Source: Spirosoma rigui (lineage in GTDB: Bacteria > Bacteroidota > Bacteroidia > Cytophagales > Spirosomataceae). From it: a stretch of DNA of 64,000 bases. Position numbers and translations under genes: made by a program. Below the pieces are notes generated by a model that worked only from the letters and a program-made list of their open reading frames with translations, did not search any database and was not told the DNA's origin. This document shows positions 26,638-34,519 of this stretch, in pieces (position 1 is the first letter of the stretch; every line of letters begins with the position of its first letter). The stretch is from NCBI RefSeq assembly GCF_002067135.1, contig NZ_CP020105.1, forward strand, positions 4,898,001-4,962,000, in the 5' to 3' direction.

Positions 26638-29600
26638 ATGCGTAGTAGTTTACTGGTACTCCTGCTGCCCCTCAGCCTTCAGGCACAACCCAACTTTTCG
26701 GTTCGCCACCTCACCACACGCGACGGCTTGTCACAGGGTTCGTGCGCTTACATTCATAAGGACACCCGGGGATTTGTCTGGATGAGCAGCCAGAACGGGC
26801 TGAACCGGTTCGACGGTACCCACTTTACGAATTACCGTTTCGACGAGCAGGATACGACGACCATTGGCAAAGGTGAGGTGCGCGGCATTGTAGAAACGCC
26901 TGACGGTGACTTGTGGGTCGGCACCGAAGAATGCCTGAATCACTACGTCCGCCGTACCAATTCCTTTAAACGAGTGTATACCCTCGACTCCAGGGGCCGG
27001 CGGCTACCGGCTATTCAGGAGCCGTTCTTTGCCGACGACTCCACCGTCTGGTATGCCAGCAGCCAGACGGGACTGATAAAATTAAACTACCGGACCGGAC
27101 GCCGGACGGTACTCAACGCTTCCGTGAAGCCCAAGTTCAGTATCGCTACCGAATGGCTGATGGCTCAACCTGAAACGCACTCCCTGGTCTACCTGCTCCC
27201 CACGGGCTTTGCCCGCTACAATTACCAGACCCGGCAGTTGACAACATTCTTCACGGGTCAGAAAACCGACCGGCCGGTAGCTTCAGCGCAGGGTCAGCTT
27301 ACCAAAAATGCCTACCTGTTCCAATCCATCTACCGCTGCCGAACGCCGGGACCGCATCAGGGTAACTACTGTCTGGCGGGACCGCAGGGCATTGCCGAGT
27401 TTGATGCCAGTCTGACCCGTCTGGTCCGCTATCACCCCCTGCGTTCCGATGCCAGCCGGTACCGCCTGATGGGCATCGCCGAAAACAAACAGGGACACTG
27501 GTGGATTGGTGCCGAAGGACTTGGTGTCTGGCTCTACGATCCCGACAGCCAGACGATACTACGGGAGATAAAACCGGGGCCGGTGAAGTCGATGAGCCTG
27601 CAAACCAATCAGATTTCCGAAGTGTACGTAGACGACCTGGATCTGGTCTGGGTCAATGCCGATCCGTTTGGTATCGACGTTATTTACCCCAAAGCCTATA
27701 CGGTTGAAACCCTGCCCGACGACCCTACCAACACCAGTGACCTCAACAACCACCCGATACGGGGTCTGTGCGAAGATACAGGGGGCAGGCTCTGGATTGG
27801 CACGATTGACGGCGGTATCCGGCGCTACGACCCGGAAACGGGCATTATGAACGCCTACACGGCGAAGCAGGGCGTAACGACCGAGGGGAATGTTCGTCAT
27901 ATCATCAAAACCTCAACCGGACAGATTCTGGTGGCTAACCTGCAGGGGATTCTTCAATATGACGCCCGTCGCGATCGGTTCATGGACGTGCCCAATCCCC
28001 TGTGCCATGATGCCGACTGCCACTACGCCCGGGGCCTGTGTGAACTGCCCGATGGCCATTTTGTGCTGGCTACCTATGGGGGCCTGTTCCTGCTTAATAA
28101 CCGGTTGAAACCCATTGCCCGGGTCGACAGCAACGGAACCTACTTCGGGTCGCTTTATTTCGACGCGACAACGAACCTGCTTTATGCCGGCCGCCGGGAC
28201 CAGGATCTGACCGTCTATGCCTACCGTAACCGTACGCTAACCCTGAAACACGTAACCCTGCCGGGCTTCAACAGCATGGGCATATATCCCGATCAGACCC
28301 GGCGCTGCCTGTGGCTGACAACCGACCGGGGATTTGTGAAATACGATCCAGTCAGGCAGCGCCCCATCCGGATCTATACCGTTCGAGACGGCCTCCCCGA
28401 CGATGTCGTATACGGGCTGCTCCCCGACGCGCGGGGCCAGTTCTGGCTCAGCACAAATAATGGACTGGCCAGGTTCGTACCGGACAAGGGGACATTCAGC
28501 CCGATCGTCTCGACCCGAAATCGTGAGTACAACAGTCACGCATCGCTGATCAGCTCCGACGGAACATTTTATTTCGGGGGCGTTCATGGACTGGATCGGT
28601 TTGTGCCCAAAGACCTGGAATCGTACCGCGCCAGCGTACCGGTATGGATCACCGACTTTCAGGTAAATGACAAACCCTACAGAGCCGGTGATTTCATTGG
28701 CGAAACCAAGGCTGTAGCCCTTCATTACCAGGAGCGTACCATCAGTATCCGGCTGGCGGCACTCGACTATTTCAACAATGGCAATAGTCAGTTCATTTAC
28801 CGGCTTTCGGGCGCTGACCCGGGCTGGGTTACTCTCATAAACACCAATCTGGTGCGCTACACCGATTTATCACCAGGCCGCTACGTGTTTCAGGTGCGCG
28901 CTGTCGACGCCCGGGGTCAGCCAACGCCCACCGCCCGCTTTCTCATTACCATTGCCCCCCCCCTCTGGAAACAGTGGTGGTTCTGGACCCTTTGTTTGCT
29001 TCTGCTGCTAGGTCTGGTCGCGTTTGTGGTCAACAGCTACAACCGACAGAAGCTCATTCGCCAGCGCCGGTTGCTGGAAAACATCCTGGCAACGCAGGAA
29101 GAAGAGCGCCGGCGCATTGCCCGCGATCTCCACGACGACGTTGGCAATACACTGGCGGCCATCAAAGGGGTACTGGGCCGGGCCAAAGACCATAACCGCA
29201 AAAATGATGAGATCCCCGAAGTGAACCAGGCTTATACCCTCATTGATAAAGTCGGGAAAGACCTGCGGACGATAACTCACGATCTGATGCCGATCGAGTT
29301 TGAACAGTATGCCCTGTCGGATGTGGTAGAGCAACTGGTGGAGCGGGCTAATCGCTCATCGACTATCGTTTTTGAATTTATTCTGTTCGGCACCGAGCGA
29401 CGACTGGATCCCAAACGGGAGTTGGTAACGTATCGGATCATTGCAGAACTGATCCAGAACGCCCTTAAACATGGCGCAGCCGGACTGGCCATCGTTCAGT
29501 TAGGCTACCACCCCCAGCAACTCAGCGTTCTGGTTGAAACACCGCTGGACCCCACGCAGACCGTACCCCCTTTTTTAAGCCGGATGTCACCGGGTATTGG

Positions 29601-29724
29601 CCAAAAGAATATAAATTACCGGGCCGAGTATTTACAGGCCAGCCTGTCGGTCGACAGCAACGCGCAGTGTTACACAGTCATGCTCAACGTTCCTTATGAT
29701 ACCGCCGTCAATACATCCGATTAG
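26638..29724 (+). CDS. Two-component sensor kinase with Reg_prop propeller and Y_Y_Y domains
   Basis: A 1,028-residue membrane kinase. A signal peptide is followed by about 650 residues of Reg_prop beta-propeller repeats in the periplasm (HTTRDGLSQ-type start LTTRDGLSQGSC, then WMSSQNGLNRFDG, LWIGTIDGGIRRYD, FWLSTNNGLARF). A Y_Y_Y domain (about 690-770) ends at SPGRYVFQVRAVDARG. One TM lies at about 776-800. A HisKA_3 dimerisation helix has the phospho-acceptor His832 in ARDLHDDVGN. The ATPase domain keeps the N-box (IIAELIQNALKHG, Asn941), but the DxGxG box is not recognisable. The propeller resembles sensors of carbohydrates. The response regulator gene overlaps its end by 29 bases. Confidence 0.9.
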   Translation: MRSSLLVLLLPLSLQAQPNFSVRHLTTRDGLSQGSCAYIHKDTRGFVWMSSQNGLNRFDGTHFTNYRFDEQDTTTIGKGEVRGIVETPDGDLWVGTEECLNHYVRRTNSFKRVYTLDSRGRRLPAIQEPFFADDSTVWYASSQTGLIKLNYRTGRRTVLNASVKPKFSIATEWLMAQPETHSLVYLLPTGFARYNYQTRQLTTFFTGQKTDRPVASAQGQLTKNAYLFQSIYRCRTPGPHQGNYCLAGPQGIAEFDASLTRLVRYHPLRSDASRYRLMGIAENKQGHWWIGAEGLGVWLYDPDSQTILREIKPGPVKSMSLQTNQISEVYVDDLDLVWVNADPFGIDVIYPKAYTVETLPDDPTNTSDLNNHPIRGLCEDTGGRLWIGTIDGGIRRYDPETGIMNAYTAKQGVTTEGNVRHIIKTSTGQILVANLQGILQYDARRDRFMDVPNPLCHDADCHYARGLCELPDGHFVLATYGGLFLLNNRLKPIARVDSNGTYFGSLYFDATTNLLYAGRRDQDLTVYAYRNRTLTLKHVTLPGFNSMGIYPDQTRRCLWLTTDRGFVKYDPVRQRPIRIYTVRDGLPDDVVYGLLPDARGQFWLSTNNGLARFVPDKGTFSPIVSTRNREYNSHASLISSDGTFYFGGVHGLDRFVPKDLESYRASVPVWITDFQVNDKPYRAGDFIGETKAVALHYQERTISIRLAALDYFNNGNSQFIYRLSGADPGWVTLINTNLVRYTDLSPGRYVFQVRAVDARGQPTPTARFLITIAPPLWKQWWFWTLCLLLLLGLVAFVVNSYNRQKLIRQRRLLENILATQEEERRRIARDLHDDVGNTLAAIKGVLGRAKDHNRKNDEIPEVNQAYTLIDKVGKDLRTITHDLMPIEFEQYALSDVVEQLVERANRSSTIVFEFILFGTERRLDPKRELVTYRIIAELIQNALKHGAAGLAIVQLGYHPQQLSVLVETPLDPTQTVPPFLSRMSPGIGQKNINYRAEYLQASLSVDSNAQCYTVMLNVPYDTAVNTSD

Positions 29725-30343
29725 TATTCTCGTTGTTGATGACCATCGTCTGTTCAACGACGGGCTCGTGCTAATGCTGGCCGATACACCCGACCTGACC
29801 ATCGTGGGGCAGGTTTATCAGAGTCGCGATGCAGTTCTACAGGTAGTTCGGCTCAAGCCCGACGTACTGATCATTGATTTCAACATGCCTGACATCAATG
29901 GCCTTGAACTGACAAAGCTGTTACTGAACCAGGTGGGAGCACAACGTATCCTGATTGTGAGTATGTACGGCGAAAGCCGCAACATCGACGACTTCCGGCG
30001 GGCGGGAGCCCTGGGTTATATGCTGAAAACGTCTACCAAAGACGAGCTGCTGACGGCTATCCGGTCGGTGGCGCAGGGCATTGCTTATTTCGACCCCAAA
30101 CTGGCCGACGAAAAACAGTTTAGCAACCATACCAACGACGTTTTTTTGAAGCAGTACAAGCTCTCACCCCGCGAAGTTGAAATTATCCGACACATTAAGG
30201 CCGGGTTGAGCAGCACCCAGATCGCCGAAAAGGTAAACCTGAGCCCCTACACGATTGAGACACACCGCAAAAATATCCACGCTAAACTCAGGATCAGCAC
30301 GGTAGCAGAGCTGGTCCGGTTTGCGATTGAGGTTGGATTATGA
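29696..30343 (+). CDS. NarL/LuxR-family response regulator
   Basis: A 215-residue response regulator, almost certainly the partner of the upstream kinase whose 3' end it overlaps. The receiver domain starts ISILVVDDHRLFNDGLVLML and has the phospho-acceptor Asp61 in VLIIDFNMPDING; the Lys is in YMLKTSTKDE. The C-terminal LuxR-type HTH is LSPREVEIIRHIKAGLSSTQ followed by IAEKVNLSPYTIETHRKNIH. It would bind DNA as a dimer after phosphorylation. Targets are not shown. Confidence 0.93.
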   Translation: MIPPSIHPISILVVDDHRLFNDGLVLMLADTPDLTIVGQVYQSRDAVLQVVRLKPDVLIIDFNMPDINGLELTKLLLNQVGAQRILIVSMYGESRNIDDFRRAGALGYMLKTSTKDELLTAIRSVAQGIAYFDPKLADEKQFSNHTNDVFLKQYKLSPREVEIIRHIKAGLSSTQIAEKVNLSPYTIETHRKNIHAKLRISTVAELVRFAIEVGL

Positions 30344-30450
30344 CCGATAGATCAGATTAATATACCATGATTCGGGTATTGCTCACAATCGCGTTCAGCA
30401 GGATATTTGTGTTGCTTCTATACCACCCATTCAACCATTTCTCTGTTGAC

Positions 30451-30488
30451 GCAACAGGCCACCCGACTCAATCGAGGTGGCCTGTTGC
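30451..30488. terminator. Hairpin between convergent genes
   Basis: A perfect 13-bp inverted repeat (30451-30463 and 30476-30488) with a 12-base loop lies between the response regulator and the convergent deacetylase gene. A T-tract is missing, so it may be a weak or factor-assisted terminator. Confidence 0.45.
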
Positions 30489-30513
30489 ATACATGGACAC
30501 GGCTGTGGAACGC

Positions 30514-31416
30514 TCAGAAAAATAAGCTACTGGCCACCCGGAACGTATTGCAGTGCGCTTCCACAATGTCGGTCAGGCGGGGAGAATAGCCCCCACCCAT
30601 GGACACAACGATGGGAAGCCCGTGGTGAATTGCCTGTTCAAATACAAACGTATCGCGTTGCCGGCATCCTTCCCGACTAACGCTCAGTTTACCCAGTCGA
30701 TCGGACGATAGGATGTCGACCCCCGATACAAAAAACAGAAAGTCGGGCTGTACCCGCTTAAGCAGACCCGGCAGTATGTCGTATAGCTGGTTCAGGTAAT
30801 GCTCGTCTTCGGTACCCGTGGGCAATTCAACATCCAGATCCGACTGCTCTTTTCGCAGCGGGTAGTTGTCTTTTCCGTGCATACTGAAGGTGAAGACTCG
30901 TGGTTCCTGCTGAAACATTACCGCTGTACCGTTGCCCTGGTGTACATCGAGATCTACGACCAGAATTTGTTTTGCCTGGCCCGTTCTCAGCAGATAGTGG
31001 GCGGCCACGCCCACATCGTTGAGCATACAGAATCCCTCACCCCGATCGGGGAACGCATGGTGTGTGCCACCCGCTACGTTCATAGCCACCCCGTCATGCT
31101 GTGCTTTTTGGGTACAGTCGATGGTGCCCTGGGTTATGATCCACTCGCGCTCGATGAGGCTCGGGGTAAGCGGGAAGCCGATCCGGCGTACCATCTTCGG
31201 ATCGACGGTCAGCTCTTTCAGGTCATGCACATAGGCCGCCGTATGCACGCCCAGCACGTAGCGATCGTCGACGGGTTCGGGACTGAAAAAGTTGGCATCG
31301 GTGCAGGTTCCTTCGTAAAGCAACTGCTCATGAATAAGCTCATATTTAAGCATGGGAAACCGGTGTCCTTCGGGCAACCGCAACCGATAAACCGGCGAAA
31401 AAGCAATCTGAAGCAT
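30514..31416 (-). CDS. HDAC-like (arginase/deacetylase-fold) protein
   Basis: A 300-residue protein of the histone deacetylase superfamily, closest in feel to the class IV and bacterial acetoin-utilisation-like deacetylases. Visible are the active-site block GGTHHAFPDRGEGFCMLND with the His pair, the metal ligands in VVDLDVHQGNGTA, SGVD in place of the usual AGFD, and MGGGYS with the catalytic Tyr. The enzyme probably removes acetyl groups from small amines or proteins using zinc; the substrate is unknown. It is transcribed towards the response regulator gene. Confidence 0.9.
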   Translation of the reverse strand: MLQIAFSPVYRLRLPEGHRFPMLKYELIHEQLLYEGTCTDANFFSPEPVDDRYVLGVHTAAYVHDLKELTVDPKMVRRIGFPLTPSLIEREWIITQGTIDCTQKAQHDGVAMNVAGGTHHAFPDRGEGFCMLNDVGVAAHYLLRTGQAKQILVVDLDVHQGNGTAVMFQQEPRVFTFSMHGKDNYPLRKEQSDLDVELPTGTEDEHYLNQLYDILPGLLKRVQPDFLFFVSGVDILSSDRLGKLSVSREGCRQRDTFVFEQAIHHGLPIVVSMGGGYSPRLTDIVEAHCNTFRVASSLFF

Positions 31417-31540
31417 GTAGCGTGTGAACGATGCGGGGGCGTCCCGTTCGATAAGGATTCGTGAATAGGTAACCCACCGATGCAGGCTTGTGTTACCAAA
31501 ACGCTGTAGTTTGGCAGCCGGAACGCTTTATCGCACTTAC

Positions 31541-32293
31541 ATGAAAACAGCCATCATTACAGGCGGAGGTCAGGGCATCGGCCGTGTCACCACGCAGTAT
31601 TTATTAACACACGGCTACCGGGTAGCTATTTGGGAAGCAGATACCGATGCGCTGGCCGAACTTCGTGAAGCGTTCAAAGCATCAGCGGCTCAGATTCTGT
31701 TCGTCTCCTGCGATGTGTCGCACGAGGCCAATGTACGCAAGGCGGCTGAGCAAACCATCAACCACTTTGGCCAGATCGACGCCCTGATCAACAACGCAGC
31801 TATCATGATCGAACGGTCGCTCGATAAGCTGACGCTCGAAGAGTGGAACCGCGTGATCAGCACGAACCTGACCGGGGCCTTCCTTTGCGCCAAGCATTTG
31901 GCTCCTTACCTGGCGGCTCAGAAAGGAACGATCGTTAATATGTGTTCAACGCGGGCTTTTCAGTCGGAACCCGATACGTTTGCCTATTCAGCCAGCAAAG
32001 GCGGCATTCTGGCGCTGACCCATTCGCTCGCCGTTAGTCTCGGCCCCGATGTGCGGGTCAATGCCATCAGTCCCGGCTGGATCGACGTGTCGGCACTGCG
32101 CAAGAAATCGAAGGCTAAATCCGACGAGCTGCGGCCGGAAGATCACGCGCAGCATCCGGCAGGCCGCGTGGGTCAGGCCGACGATATTGCCCGGATGATT
32201 CTGTTCCTGATCGCGCCGGAGAACGCTTTTATTACGGGGCAAAACTTTATCGTCGATGGCGGGATGACCACCAAAATGATCTACGCAGGATAA
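31541..32293 (+). CDS. Short-chain dehydrogenase/reductase (SDR)
   Basis: A classical SDR of 250 residues that uses NAD(P) to oxidise or reduce an alcohol/ketone. The N-terminus MKTAIITGGGQGIGR has the TGxxxGIG cofactor loop; the acidic residue in IWEAD after beta2 suggests NAD preference. NNAA near residue 85, the catalytic Ser in NMCSTRAF, and Tyr-x3-Lys in FAYSASKGG complete the active site. The end ITGQNFIVDGGMTTKMI is typical. The start is set at MKTAII; an upstream codon at 31490 adds an unlikely leader. The substrate is unknown. Confidence 0.92.
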   Translation: MKTAIITGGGQGIGRVTTQYLLTHGYRVAIWEADTDALAELREAFKASAAQILFVSCDVSHEANVRKAAEQTINHFGQIDALINNAAIMIERSLDKLTLEEWNRVISTNLTGAFLCAKHLAPYLAAQKGTIVNMCSTRAFQSEPDTFAYSASKGGILALTHSLAVSLGPDVRVNAISPGWIDVSALRKKSKAKSDELRPEDHAQHPAGRVGQADDIARMILFLIAPENAFITGQNFIVDGGMTTKMIYAG

Positions 32294-32430
32294 CGTATCT
32301 GCGCAGAGCGGATTGAATAGAGGAAGCTATACCAGTACGGGTCGCCAATTGTCGCCTGGCGTGTAAACATAGGCACCCCCTGCCGGGTTTATTATCTACA
32401 TATTATCTATTTTTAGAATACTTCATCTGT

Positions 32431-32871
32431 ATGAACATCGAACTTGCTACTTCGTATGAAACGGCCCCGCTGGAAGTGCTTGACCTACAGGTATCGACTC
32501 GTCGTACCACCGGCCGTTCGCTCCTGTCACTACGTTTCCTGTGCCACAGCGACCGGTATGCCAATCACCTGCACTTACCAACGCTGACCTGGTACGATGC
32601 GAGTCAACTTCAACAATTTTCTCAGGCGCTGGCCATTTGCCATTACCCGGATACCTGCCAGACCGATCTGGTTGATGCAGGTTTGCGGCTGACCGGCTCC
32701 GTCCGGCGGCTCGCCGGACGCTGGACCACCGGCCGTACCATTCGGGTAGAGTCGATGCCTGCCGCCGAACACCAATTCGCACCCTTTACCATCCATGCAT
32801 CGCATCTTGATGTGAAAACATACGCAACCCGACTATATAACCAGCTTTGGGAAGTATTTACAAGGGGGTAA
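32431..32871 (+). CDS. Hypothetical protein
   Basis: A 146-residue soluble protein that I do not recognise. It has no signal peptide or TM segment. It is beta-rich at the start (LEVLDLQVSTRRTTGRSLLS) with several threonine/arginine-rich stretches and ends with a helix (TYATRLYNQLWEVFTRG). The next gene starts 45 bases later on the same strand, so they may be cotranscribed. Coding is supported by an open frame with codon use like its neighbours and a plausible ATG start. Confidence 0.6.
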   Translation: MNIELATSYETAPLEVLDLQVSTRRTTGRSLLSLRFLCHSDRYANHLHLPTLTWYDASQLQQFSQALAICHYPDTCQTDLVDAGLRLTGSVRRLAGRWTTGRTIRVESMPAAEHQFAPFTIHASHLDVKTYATRLYNQLWEVFTRG

Positions 32872-32916
32872 AAGCGCACGTATTACGGTAACACAACGAC
32901 AACAAAACGCAACATT

Positions 32917-33258
32917 ATGGAAAGCCCTAACCAGGATGCCATGCTCAATGAGCAGTCAAAAACATTTACCCCCGACACCGGCGGGGTGGTACAGTCACCC
33001 GATCAGTCCTCCATGCTGACGGAAGATTATAACCCGACCGATTTGTCTGGCGACGCCAATACACTGCCTACAACCCCAACCGATGAGGAAGAGGAAGCAG
33101 CTAACCGAATTAGTGGCAGCACCGGGGCCGCATCAGGCAGTCCTAATATGGAGCCGGACACTGACCGAAATAATTTTGGGAATGGCGACACCCTTGGCAA
33201 CAATGATGGCACCGAGCCGGACCCCGAGCTGAGCGATCCATCGGGAAACCCCAGCTAA
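32917..33258 (+). CDS. Acidic, disordered small protein
   Basis: A 113-residue protein without hydrophobic segments, rich in Asp, Glu, Asn, Pro, Gly, Ser and Thr and almost without aromatic residues; it is probably disordered. Two similar stretches, NQDAMLNEQSK and DQSSMLTEDYN, near residues 5 and 28 suggest an internal duplication. A strong terminator follows. The YciE-like stress protein is encoded convergently on the other side of that terminator; both may belong to a stress response, which is only inference. Confidence 0.6.
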   Translation: MESPNQDAMLNEQSKTFTPDTGGVVQSPDQSSMLTEDYNPTDLSGDANTLPTTPTDEEEEAANRISGSTGAASGSPNMEPDTDRNNFGNGDTLGNNDGTEPDPELSDPSGNPS

Positions 33259-33275
33259 TTCGCTTATTCATACAC

Positions 33276-33320
33276 CACAAAAAAAGTGGTCTTCTGCGCA
33301 GAAGACCACTTTTTTTTGTG
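33276..33320. terminator. Bidirectional terminator
   Basis: A long palindrome: CACAAAAAAAG and CTTTTTTTTGTG flank a 13-bp GC-containing stem (GTGGTCTTCTGCG type). It lies between the acidic small protein gene and the convergent YciE-like gene, with T-runs in both directions. Confidence 0.88.
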
Positions 33321-33383
33321 ACTGGAAGCGTACTCAGCCATTCTATGTCGATACGACGTTTTTAATGGCGTACCGCATCTATG

Positions 33384-34160
33384 CTAGATTCCCAGCGGAC
33401 CGCCTAACGTAGCGTCACCGCTACGGGTCTGGCTGGAGCTACCACTGGAATACGATTGGTCACTTTGGGTACCGCTGTACGACTGACCCGTTTGATACGT
33501 CTGGTCCGCTGACCGACCAGAATCGGCATACCGGGTGCCATCGGCGTTAACGGTGCTATTACTATAGGCATCACGATTCGTGTAGGTATCATCCGACGAA
33601 CCCATGTTTCCTGATTCATCATTGGCGCGGTCATTAATAAACGATTCCGCCAGCTTGGTCAGTTTACGGTCTGTGTTTTTTTCCTCTTCCAGCGTTTGCT
33701 GGAGCAGACGAGCCGCTTCTGTATGCCCCATCACTTGTGCCAGTGTGACTACCGATCCGTACGAAGCAATTTCATGGTGTTCCACCTTCTGGGCAGCAAT
33801 GATCAGCGCTGCGTCGCGGGTCAGTGAATCCGACTCCGTAGCAGAGATGATAGACTCGGCATCATCGGCAAGGCCGTCAATTGCAGCGCACGATCCTTCT
33901 TCGGCGTCGATTCCCAGGCTCTGAAATACTTGCTCCAGCCGCATGATCTGTCCGCGACTCTCTTCCTGATGTTGCAGGAAAGCATTACGCACTTCGTCGG
34001 TCGTGGCAGCGTCTGCCTGCGTACCCAGTGCGTCGACCGCCTGTCTCTCAGCGTAATAAATGTTTTTTAGCTCAGTTACAAAGAGGCCGTGCAGTCCTTC
34101 CTGCGTGTCGTTGTCGTTTCCACCAAAAAAGTTTGCGATGCGTTCTCCAAAAGTTGCCAT
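33384..34160 (-). CDS. YciE/YciF-type (DUF892) ferritin-like protein with long low-complexity tail
   Basis: A 258-residue protein. Residues about 18-175 are a DUF892 ferritin-like four-helix bundle: GLHGLFVTELKNIYYAERQA, FLQHQEESRGQIMRLEQVF, ALIIAAQKVEHHEIASYGSV and LLQQTLEEEKNTDRKLTKLA, with the Glu and His of the di-metal site. The family is stress-induced. From about 185 the protein carries a tail of Ser, Thr, Gly, Asn, Gln and Tyr (SYSGTQSDQSYSSGSSSQTR) ending in GGPLGI. Such tails are not part of the E. coli YciE domain. Function of the tail is unknown. Confidence 0.85.
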   Translation of the reverse strand: MATFGERIANFFGGNDNDTQEGLHGLFVTELKNIYYAERQAVDALGTQADAATTDEVRNAFLQHQEESRGQIMRLEQVFQSLGIDAEEGSCAAIDGLADDAESIISATESDSLTRDAALIIAAQKVEHHEIASYGSVVTLAQVMGHTEAARLLQQTLEEEKNTDRKLTKLAESFINDRANDESGNMGSSDDTYTNRDAYSNSTVNADGTRYADSGRSADQTYQTGQSYSGTQSDQSYSSGSSSQTRSGDATLGGPLGI

Positions 34161-34457
34161 GATCGTTGGTTATTAAGGTTAGTTAGTATGATTGTACCTC
34201 CTTTATTGACCAAAACCATGCCATCAACTGATACTGTGCGCGTTAGCTTATTTCTGTATTAACTTGTGTTTATATTTTTCTACAATTTCAGTAGAGTATT
34301 CCCCTGCCCACCCGGGGCCAGCTTTTCCGTGTCATTCCCACTGGTAACGATTTGATCACGTAGCGACTTGGTACGTCTCTCCAAACGAAAGACACCCCAC
34401 CCCCGCCAGTCCTCCTTAACTACCGTTTAACGCCCAAGAGAAGCTACCAATGGGACA
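34161..34457. other. Gene-free gap
   Basis: About 300 bases between the YciE-like gene and the hybrid kinase terminator. The part next to 34160 is AT-rich and should hold the promoter of the YciE-like gene; no clear TAnnTTTG box was found. No other feature seen. Confidence 0.4.
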
Positions 34458-34499
34458 AAAACAGCCGGAAAAACCGGTGTACAGACTTGTTCCGGCTGA
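34458..34499 (-). terminator. Intrinsic terminator of the hybrid kinase gene
   Basis: On the minus strand CAGCCGGAA (34499-34491) pairs with TTCCGGCTG (34471-34463), followed by five T residues (34462-34458). It lies 20 bases beyond the kinase stop. Confidence 0.8.
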
Positions 34500-34519
34500 T
34501 TTACCCAACTACGACTTGA

